Shown one piece after another: positions 5,551 to 10,857 of a stretch of DNA of 10,857 nt. The stretch covers positions 1 to 10,857 of the forward strand of contig CAMJQX010000038.1 in assembly GCA_946408145.1 (NCBI GenBank), given 5' to 3'. The position numbers were made by a program, and so were the translations under genes. Below the pieces are notes generated by a model, which did not search any database, was not told the DNA's origin, and worked only from the letters and a program-made list of their open reading frames with translations. The first letter of the stretch is position 1; each line of letters begins with the position of its first letter. This DNA is from an uncultured Clostridia bacterium (lineage in GTDB: Bacteria; Bacillota_A; Clostridia; Oscillospirales; Oscillospiraceae).

Positions 5551-5667
5551 GCGCCCCCCATTCTTTCTTTTCGGATCTTGCCCGAAAAGAAAGAACGCGC
5601 CGCGCCGTCCGCGCACGGCTTCGCTTCGCTCGCGCCGCTGCCTGGCCGTATGACCGGCGAGCCGCGG
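5551..5667 (+). repeat. Dispersed intergenic repeat, copy B (plus orientation)
   Basis: GCGCCCCCC is followed by an inverted repeat with 14-bp perfect arms (TTCTTTCTTTTCGG 5561-5574, CCGAAAAGAAAGAA 5582-5595, loop ATCTTGC). Then come CGCGCCGCGCC, GTCCGCG, GGCTTCGCTT-CGCTCGCGCCGCTGCC and GGCGAGCCGCGG. Block order and sequence match copy A (3392-3580) on the opposite strand, without copy A's extra 45 nt. It fills most of the 300-bp gap between the TPR and DUF255 genes. The remaining 5668-5755 holds only the DUF255 ribosome site (GGAGG 5745-5749). Confidence 0.78.
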
Positions 5668-5755
5668 GGCGGAGCGTGGTATGCCTTTCGTCACAGGCAC
5701 GGTATAGCTGAGATAACACTTTTTCTCATTATTCCTTCTCATCCGGAGGTCTTTC

Positions 5756-7735
5756 ATGTCGAATCATCTGGCAAACGAGCGCTCGCCCTATCTGCTGCAG
5801 CACGCGGAAAACCCGGTAGATTGGTATCCTTGGGGTCCGGAAGCCTTTGAGAAGGCCAGGCGGGAGGACAAGCCCGTCTTTCTCTCCGTCGGCTACGCCA
5901 CCTGCCACTGGTGCCATGTGATGGCGCGCGAGTCCTTCGAGGACGAGGCCGTCGCCGCGGTGCTGAACCGCGACTACGTGCCCGTCAAAGTCGACCGCGA
6001 GGAGCGGCCCGACGTGGACGCCGTGTATATGGAGGTCTGCACCGCGCTGACCGGCAGCGGCGGCTGGCCCCTGACCGTGATCCTGACGCCGGAGCAGCAG
6101 CCCTTCTTCGCCGGCACCTATCTGCCGCGCGAGAGCCGCGGCGGCCGGGTCGGCCTGCTGCCCCTGCTGCGCGCGCTGGCCGACCGCTGGCAGCGCGACC
6201 GGCAGTCGCTCCTGAAAACAGGGGCGGAGATCACCGCGTATCTGACGCGCGAGTCCGCGCCGGCCGCGGGCGGGGCCGACGAGAGCATGCTCAAAAAAGC
6301 GGCCGAACAGCTCCGCGCCTCCTTTGACAAGGATTACGGCGGCTTCGGCGCCGCGCCGAAGTTCCCCGCGCCGCAGAACCTGCTCTTCCTGCTGCGGCAG
6401 GCGAAGCTGGGGGAGGACAGATCTCTGCGCGCAATGGCGGAATTCACGCTGCAGCAGATGTACCGCGGCGGCATTTTTGACCATCTCGGCGGCGGCTTCT
6501 GCCGCTACAGCACCGACCGGGAATGGCTCGCGCCGCATTTTGAAAAGACGCTCTACGACAACGCCCTGCTGGCCCTGTGCTTCACCGAGGCCTGGCAGGA
6601 GGGGCACTACGCCCTCTGGCGCACGGTCGCGGAGAGCACGCTGGACTACTGCCTGCGCGAGCTGCGGCAGGAGGACGGCGGCTTTGCCTCCGGGCAGGAC
6701 GCCGACAGCGGCGGCGAGGAGGGCAGATACTACCTTTTCACGCCCGAGGAGGTCCGCTCTGTGCTCGGCGCGGAGGACGGAAAGCACTTCTGCGAATGCT
6801 ATGACATCACGCCCGAGGGCAACTTCCACGGCAGAAGCATCCCGAACCTGCTCATCAATCAGCGCTGGAACCTGATCCCGGAGGGCTATGACGACTTCAC
6901 CGAGCGCCTGCGGCTCTTCCGGCAGGAGCGCTGTGCGCTGCTCACGGATACCAAGCGCCTTTCAGGCTGGAACGGCCTGATGCTGACGGCGCTCGCGCGG
7001 GCGGCGCGGGTCTTCGACGATCCACGCTATGCCGCGGCCGCGCAGGAGCTCGCGGATTTCCTGCTGCACAGCGCCGGGGCGGCGGCGCCGACGAGCTTCA
7101 CCGCCGTCAGCTATGCGGACGGTTCCTCGGCTCTCCCCGCCCAGCTCGACGACTGCGCCTTCACCGCGCTGGGGCTGCTGGAGCTCTACGAGCTTGACTT
7201 CGACGCCGCACACATCCTGCAGGCGATCGCGCTGGCGGAGCATGTTACGACGCATTTCTCCGATCCCGCGGGCGGCCTTTTCCGCACGGCGGACACGGCG
7301 GAAAAGCTCATCAAGCGGCCGAAGGAGCTCTTCGACGGGGCCCTGCCCTCCGGCAGCGGCGCCGCGGCCGTTCTCTTCGAAAAGCTCTTCCGCATGACCG
7401 GCGAGGTGAAGTGGCGCGAGGCCGCCGACCGGCTGCTGGCCTTCCTCTGCGGCCATGCCGCGGACTACCCCGCGGGCGTCGCCTTCGCGCTGACCGCGCT
7501 GCAGGGGCGCGTTTATCCGACGCGGGAGCTGGTCTGCGCAGCCGACGCGCCGACGGAAATGCTCCGCAGCGTGGCCGGACGCTACGCCCCGGAGCTCACG
7601 GTGCTGCTCAAAAAGCCCGGGGACGCGCTGCTCGCACAGGCCGCGCCGTTTACCGCCGGCATGACGCAGCTCGACGGCAAGCCCACCTATTATCTCTGTC
7701 AAAACGGCGCCTGCGGCCTGCCTTTTACGGAGTGA
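5756..7735 (+). CDS. DUF255 thioredoxin-domain protein (YyaL/SPATA20-like)
   Basis: 659 residues, close to the usual 600-700 of this family. The N-terminal DUF255 thioredoxin-fold domain (about 1-165) opens with [19 protein letters not shown] sequence (here [15 protein letters not shown], 3-17) and NPVDWYPW (19-26). It carries the redox-like motif C50-H-W-C53-H, then [10 protein letters not shown] and [11 protein letters not shown] (102-112). The remainder is an alpha/alpha-barrel of glycosidase/epimerase type with family blocks [10 protein letters not shown] (195-204), [15 protein letters not shown] (238-252), PHFEKTLYD (260-268), [12 protein letters not shown] (315-326) and SGWNGLML (403-410). 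Both modules look complete. No signal peptide, so cytoplasmic. The biochemical activity of this family is not established; a redox or sugar-modifying role is inferred from fold. ATG 5756 has GGAGG 6 nt upstream. It stands alone on the plus strand, behind a possible long leader. Confidence 0.95.
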   Translation: MSNHLANERSPYLLQHAENPVDWYPWGPEAFEKARREDKPVFLSVGYATCHWCHVMARESFEDEAVAAVLNRDYVPVKVDREERPDVDAVYMEVCTALTGSGGWPLTVILTPEQQPFFAGTYLPRESRGGRVGLLPLLRALADRWQRDRQSLLKTGAEITAYLTRESAPAAGGADESMLKKAAEQLRASFDKDYGGFGAAPKFPAPQNLLFLLRQAKLGEDRSLRAMAEFTLQQMYRGGIFDHLGGGFCRYSTDREWLAPHFEKTLYDNALLALCFTEAWQEGHYALWRTVAESTLDYCLRELRQEDGGFASGQDADSGGEEGRYYLFTPEEVRSVLGAEDGKHFCECYDITPEGNFHGRSIPNLLINQRWNLIPEGYDDFTERLRLFRQERCALLTDTKRLSGWNGLMLTALARAARVFDDPRYAAAAQELADFLLHSAGAAAPTSFTAVSYADGSSALPAQLDDCAFTALGLLELYELDFDAAHILQAIALAEHVTTHFSDPAGGLFRTADTAEKLIKRPKELFDGALPSGSGAAAVLFEKLFRMTGEVKWREAADRLLAFLCGHAADYPAGVAFALTALQGRVYPTRELVCAADAPTEMLRSVAGRYAPELTVLLKKPGDALLAQAAPFTAGMTQLDGKPTYYLCQNGACGLPFTE

Positions 7736-7847
7736 GCCTTTTCCTCCCTGCGGGGCTCCCCCTCTTCTGTGAAGTCACCGGGCGGCGGCCGTCCGGCGCC
7801 CGCTCTTTGCGCCGGCGAAGTAGAGTGAAAAAATAAGAAATATTAAG

Positions 7848-7876
7848 TTGTCATTCCGCATAAAAGCTCATATAAT
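7848..7876 (+). promoter_or_regulatory. Sigma-A type promoter of the wall-repeat protein
   Basis: TTGTCA (7848-7853), 17-bp spacer, TATAAT (7871-7876): one mismatch in twelve positions with optimal spacing. The surroundings are A/T-rich against a GC-rich genome. Transcription should start near 7883, giving a leader of only about 27 nt before the coding region, so strong constitutive-type expression is likely. Confidence 0.85.
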
Positions 7877-7893
7877 TATCGGTAGAACAAATG

Positions 7894-7900
7894 AAAGGAG
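7894..7900 (+). promoter_or_regulatory. Ribosome binding site selecting a TTG start
   Basis: AAAGGAG lies 9 nt before TTG 7910-7912 and 3 nt before another in-frame TTG at 7904-7906. The nearest ATG (7891) is out of frame with the protein and overlaps the ribosome site. The 9-nt spacing and the resulting Met-Lys-Arg signal-peptide start favour 7910. Confidence 0.65.
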
Positions 7901-7909
7901 ATCTTGGAT

Positions 7910-9646
7910 TTGAAGCGCGTACGTTTTTTGTCATTTCTTCTCTGTGTGCTGATGTGCCTGTCTCTGTTCCCGGCCTCGGCTTTTGCCGAGGGTGAGCTCG
8001 CGGAGGCGCCCGCAGAGCTCTTCGAAGAGCATGCCGCCGCGGAGCTGCCGGAGGAGGAAGCCCTTTTTGAGGAGGCATCCGCGCCCGATGAGGAGCTCCC
8101 CGGGGAAGAGGCTCCGGAGCTCGAAGCCCCGCTCCCGCTCGACGAGGAGGAGTTTTTTGAGGATCCCTTCGTGGCGGAAGAGCCGCAGGCGGCCCCCGCG
8201 CCGGCTGCCGAGCCGCAGGATGTGAGCAATTCCGGCGCCTGCGGCGAACACCTGAGCTGGCTGCTGGACGAACAGGGCACGCTGACCATCTCGGGCAGCG
8301 GTCTGATGTGGAGCTATTCCGAGTCGAACCGCCCCGGCTGGGCCATCGGCGGCAAGACTGTCGTCAATGTCGTCATTGAGGACGGCGTGAGCAGCATCGG
8401 CTCCTATGCCTTTTCCTCCAATCCCTCTCTGCAGTCTGTCACGATCCCGGCGAGTCTGGTCCAGATCGCTGACAATGCCTTTGCGGGCAGCGCTCCGGGC
8501 AGCGTTACATACGCCGATACCGCGGCGAAGCGGAACGAGCTGGTCGGCAATGGCTGGAGCACGGTCGGCAACGACGGCCTCTTCAGCGCCTCCTGGACTT
8601 ACAACGGAAAGCTGACCGGCTGGCAGAAGATCGACGGCAAGTGGTACTACTACAACGCCGACGGCGTGAAGCAGACCGGATGGCTCCAGCTCGACGGCAA
8701 CAGCTATTATCTGGATCCCGACGGCGTCATGCAGACCGGCTGGCAGAAGATCGACGGCAAGTGGTACTTCTTCAACCCGGGCGGTACGATGGCCACCAAT
8801 TGGAAGCAGATCGACGGCGAGTGGTATTTCTTTGGGACCGATGGCGCCATGCGGACCGGCTGGCAGACGATCGCCGACAAGAAGTATTTCTTCAACCCGG
8901 GCGGCACGATGGCCACCAATTGGAAGAAGCTCGACGGCAAGTGGTATTATTTCGGAAGCGACGGCGTGATGCGGACCGGCTGGCAGACGATCAACGGTGA
9001 GCGGTACTTTATGAATACGTCCGGCGTCATGCTCACCGGCTGGCAGACGATCGACGGCAAGAAGTATTTCTTCAACGATTCCGGCGCGATGAAGACCGGC
9101 TGGCTCCAGTACGACGGCAAGTGGTACTTCTTCAACGATTCCGGTACGATGAAGACCGGCTGGCTCCAGTACAACGGCAGCTGGTACTACTTCAAAGCCG
9201 ACGGCACGATGAAGATCGGCTGGCTCGACTACAACGGCAGCCGGTACTACTTCAAGTCCAACGGCGCGATGAAGACCGGCTGGCTCCAGTATAACGGCAG
9301 CTGGTACTACCTCAGGCCGAACGGCGCGATGAAGACCGGCTGGCTCCAGTACAACGTGAGCTGGTACTATTTCAACGCCAAGGGCGTCATGCAGACCGGC
9401 TGGGTCAATTACAACGGCAGCAGGTATTACTTCAATCCCAGCGGCGTCATGAAGACGGGCTGGCTCCAGTACAACGGCCTCTGGTATTACTTCAATCCCA
9501 CCGGCTCCATGAAGACGGGCTGGCTTCAGTACAACAACAAGTGGTACTACTTCGAGACCACCGGCGTGATGCTCTCCAACTGCAGCAAGACGATCGACGG
9601 GAAGCTCTATACCTTTGACGCCTCCGGCGTCTGCCTGAACCCCTGA
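7910..9646 (+). CDS. Secreted BspA-like surface protein with choline-binding-type wall repeats
   Basis: 578 residues from a TTG start (an alternative TTG at 7904 adds two residues). Residues 1-26 are a signal peptide: KRVR, a hydrophobic core, then ASAFA before the likely cleavage at 26/27. Residues 27-105 are a disordered, strongly acidic Glu/Ala/Pro linker. Residues 106-205 resemble gut Firmicute BspA-like proteins: SGACGEHLSWLLDEQGTLTISGSG (108-131), then one leucine-rich unit, VSSIGSYAFSSNPSLQSVTIPASLVQIADNAF. From residue 237 to the end come 16 repeats of exactly 20 residues with consensus GWxxxxGxWYYFxxxGxMxT, plus a degenerate 17th, the pattern of choline/cell-wall-binding repeats (CW_binding_1). 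There is no LPXTG motif or C-terminal membrane segment, so attachment must be by the repeats. No enzyme domain is visible, so an adhesive or structural role is likely. Single-gene unit with its own promoter and strong terminator. Confidence 0.9.
   Translation: MKRVRFLSFLLCVLMCLSLFPASAFAEGELAEAPAELFEEHAAAELPEEEALFEEASAPDEELPGEEAPELEAPLPLDEEEFFEDPFVAEEPQAAPAPAAEPQDVSNSGACGEHLSWLLDEQGTLTISGSGLMWSYSESNRPGWAIGGKTVVNVVIEDGVSSIGSYAFSSNPSLQSVTIPASLVQIADNAFAGSAPGSVTYADTAAKRNELVGNGWSTVGNDGLFSASWTYNGKLTGWQKIDGKWYYYNADGVKQTGWLQLDGNSYYLDPDGVMQTGWQKIDGKWYFFNPGGTMATNWKQIDGEWYFFGTDGAMRTGWQTIADKKYFFNPGGTMATNWKKLDGKWYYFGSDGVMRTGWQTINGERYFMNTSGVMLTGWQTIDGKKYFFNDSGAMKTGWLQYDGKWYFFNDSGTMKTGWLQYNGSWYYFKADGTMKIGWLDYNGSRYYFKSNGAMKTGWLQYNGSWYYLRPNGAMKTGWLQYNVSWYYFNAKGVMQTGWVNYNGSRYYFNPSGVMKTGWLQYNGLWYYFNPTGSMKTGWLQYNNKWYYFETTGVMLSNCSKTIDGKLYTFDASGVCLNP
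8618..9643 (+). repeat. 60-bp tandem repeat array encoding wall-binding repeats
   Basis: Sixteen uninterrupted 60-bp units (8618-9577), no insertions or deletions, then a degenerate final unit of 22 codons (9578-9643). Units 1-8 are mostly of the GWQ-x-IDG type and units 9-16 of the GWLQYNGSWYYF type. Units 3-4 and 5-6 form a near-duplicate 120-bp pair, both containing the distinctive AACCCGGGCGG and ATGGCCACCAATTGG. Units 10-12 and 13-15 look like a 180-bp triplet, with Trp-Arg-Trp alternation before YY. Several units (5, 7, 8, 11, 14) have Lys or Arg in place of the second aromatic residue. Confidence 0.93.
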
Positions 9647-9670
9647 GGGAGAACACAGTTTTTCCTGTAA

Positions 9671-9710
9671 AACAATATCCCCGCAGGCATCTGCCTGCGG
9701 GGATATTGTT
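9671..9710. terminator. Strong bidirectional intrinsic terminator
   Basis: A perfect 19-nt inverted repeat (9671-9689 and 9692-9710) with a GC-rich core, CCCCGCAGGC/GCCTGCGGGG. It is followed on the plus strand by an A/T-rich stretch with six Ts (9719-9725 region) and on the minus strand by TTTTAC. It lies between the convergent wall-repeat gene (stop at 9646) and DegV gene (stop at 9724-9726), so it should serve both. Confidence 0.9.
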
Positions 9711-9723
9711 CAATTATCCTTTT

Positions 9724-10857
9724 TTACTTTCCGTCCCTGTCGCGGAGCTCGCGCAGCTTCTCGCCCAGCGAGGCGGCGGCGCTCCCGCCGGCCTTCACCG
9801 CGCTCTCGGCGGCCTTCTTTGCCGTGCCGCCCAGCTTCTGGGCGCTCTCCGCGGCCTTTTTCGCATTCTCGGTGACCAGCGTTCTGGTCTTCCGGAAGGT
9901 CTCGCTGCCGGTAAGGCCCTTGAGGGCGTTCTCGCCGACCTTCATGGCCTCCTTGAGGCCGCCGGTGATGCCCTCGTTGCCGTAGCTGCGCACGCCTTCC
10001 TCGCTCTCGAAGAACAGGGCCAGCGCGCCGGGGCCGACATGGCAGCCGGTGACCGGCTCATAGTCGGCCAGCAGGATCTGCTTCGGCGGGCGATTGCGCT
10101 TGAGGAGCTCGATCAGATAATCCGCGTCCTCGCGGCAGGCCGCGTGCACCACGCCGACGATCTGCTTCTCCGGCTCGACGGCCAGCTTGTCATACATGGC
10201 GGCGAGTGCCTCGACGGATTTGCGGCGGCCGCGGAGCTTGCCGAAGGCCACGATCTTGCCCTCCTCGTTGCCCTTGAGCAGGGGCTTGATGTTCAAAACC
10301 GTGCCCACGATGGCCGAGAGATTGGAGAGGCGGCCGCCCCGGCGCAGATGCATCAGGTCGTCCACGGTGAAGACGTTGAACATCCGCTCCACATGCCCCT
10401 CGAGGATCTCCACGGCCTCGGCCGTGTCCACTCCCCGATCGCGCAGCTCGGCCGCGAGCAGAGCGATGATGCCCTCGCCCAGCGCAGCGCCGCGCGTGTC
10501 GATCACGGCGACCGTGCGCTCGGGGTAGTCCTCGCGCAGCATCTCCGCGCCGATGCGGGCGGAGCTGCAGGAGCCGGAGATACCGGAGGACATGGCGACG
10601 TAGATCACGTCCTGCCCCTCGCGCGCGTAGGGCCTGAAAAACTCCATATACTGCTGCGGGGAGATCTGCGAGGTCGTCACATGGAGCCCGCGCCTGATGC
10701 GGCCGTAGAAATCCTCCGCGTCGAAGCTGTCGGTATCCAGACAGGTGTGTTCCTCCCCGTCGTAAAAGTAGCTGAAAGGAATGACGTGCAGGCCGTAGTC
10801 CCGGATCTCCTTGTTGAGAAGATTGCCGGACGTATCGGTCAGGACGACAAAGCTCAT
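9724..10857 (-). CDS. DegV-family fatty-acid-binding protein with Ala/Lys-rich tail
   Basis: 377 residues; the ATG is the last three bases of the window (10855-10857), so its ribosome site is not visible and a start further upstream cannot be excluded. Residues 1 to about 285 are a DegV domain: VVLTDTSGNL (4-13), TSQ (62-64) and SSGISGS (90-96), which hold the lipid carboxylate in this family, HLRRGGRLS (170-178), KPLL (191-194) and CHVGPGALALFF (272-283). DegV proteins bind fatty acids in the cytoplasm; some (FakB) present them to the kinase FakA, but no FakA gene is in view. The family is usually about 280 residues. Here about 80-90 more follow, rich in Ala, Lys, Gly and Glu, with KKAAESA repeated at 333-339 and 347-353, probably a long amphipathic helix. 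Convergent with the wall-repeat gene. Confidence 0.92.
   Translation of the reverse strand: MSFVVLTDTSGNLLNKEIRDYGLHVIPFSYFYDGEEHTCLDTDSFDAEDFYGRIRRGLHVTTSQISPQQYMEFFRPYAREGQDVIYVAMSSGISGSCSSARIGAEMLREDYPERTVAVIDTRGAALGEGIIALLAAELRDRGVDTAEAVEILEGHVERMFNVFTVDDLMHLRRGGRLSNLSAIVGTVLNIKPLLKGNEEGKIVAFGKLRGRRKSVEALAAMYDKLAVEPEKQIVGVVHAACREDADYLIELLKRNRPPKQILLADYEPVTGCHVGPGALALFFESEEGVRSYGNEGITGGLKEAMKVGENALKGLTGSETFRKTRTLVTENAKKAAESAQKLGGTAKKAAESAVKAGGSAAASLGEKLRELRDRDGK

Noticed and set aside
5729..6829. Minus-strand open frame of 366 codons opposite the DUF255 gene
   Set aside because: Composition is Ala/Gly/Arg/Val-rich with no recognisable motif; it is the antisense shadow of a well-supported gene.
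7779..7815. Overlapping GC-rich stems after the DUF255 gene (CGGGCG/CGCCCG and CCGGCGC/GCGCCGG)
   Set aside because: They are mutually exclusive, have loops of 9-12 nt and no T-run follows, so I do not call a terminator.
8618..9643. Regular 60-bp periodicity as a CRISPR array
   Set aside because: The units are coding, in frame, and carry no constant-repeat/variable-spacer structure.

Overview
The window is G+C-rich bacterial DNA (by eye well above 60%), with strong Shine-Dalgarno sites (AGGAGG, AAGGAG, GGAGG) and sigma-A type promoters. It carries Firmicute-type families: a DegV protein, a BspA-like protein with choline-binding-type wall repeats, and DUF4037 next to a TPR protein. Together these suggest a high-GC gut Clostridia member of the Oscillospiraceae/Ruminococcaceae kind. 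That placement is an inference, because no rRNA or other taxonomic marker is present.

Layout, left to right. (1) 1-654 (+): the 3' part of a low-molecular-weight protein tyrosine phosphatase fused in frame to a complete barstar domain; the catalytic P-loop lies outside the window. (2) 667-704: a long hairpin between convergent genes. (3) 716-2289 (-): a two-gene operon of a PLP aminotransferase followed, with a 1-nt stop/start overlap, by a FlK-like hotdog thioesterase, driven by a good promoter at 2344-2372. (4) 2386-3096 (-): an UlaG-like metallo-beta-lactamase-fold hydrolase with an altered metal motif (HxHxGH). (5) 3097-3729: 633 bp with no credible gene, built of hairpins, a 20-nt direct repeat and copy A of a longer dispersed repeat. 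(6) 3730-5455 (-): a TPR protein and a DUF4037 nucleotidyltransferase-like protein, overlapping by 14 bp. (7) 5456-5755: back-to-back promoters and copy B of the dispersed repeat, in the opposite orientation to copy A. (8) 5756-7735 (+): a DUF255/YyaL-like thioredoxin-fold protein. (9) 7910-9646 (+): a secreted surface protein with a signal peptide, an acidic linker, a BspA-like segment and 16 exact 20-residue wall-binding repeats, then a 19-bp near-perfect terminator palindrome. (10) 9724-10857 (-): a DegV-family lipid-binding protein with an unusual Ala/Lys-rich C-terminal tail; its start codon is the last three bases of the window.

The genes do not form one obvious pathway. Two units are clearly co-transcribed (aminotransferase + thioesterase; TPR + DUF4037). 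The points most worth a second look are the phosphatase-barstar fusion, the TPR/DUF4037 cassette bracketed by inverted copies of an intergenic repeat, the altered metal motif of the MBL protein, and the architecture of the wall-repeat protein.
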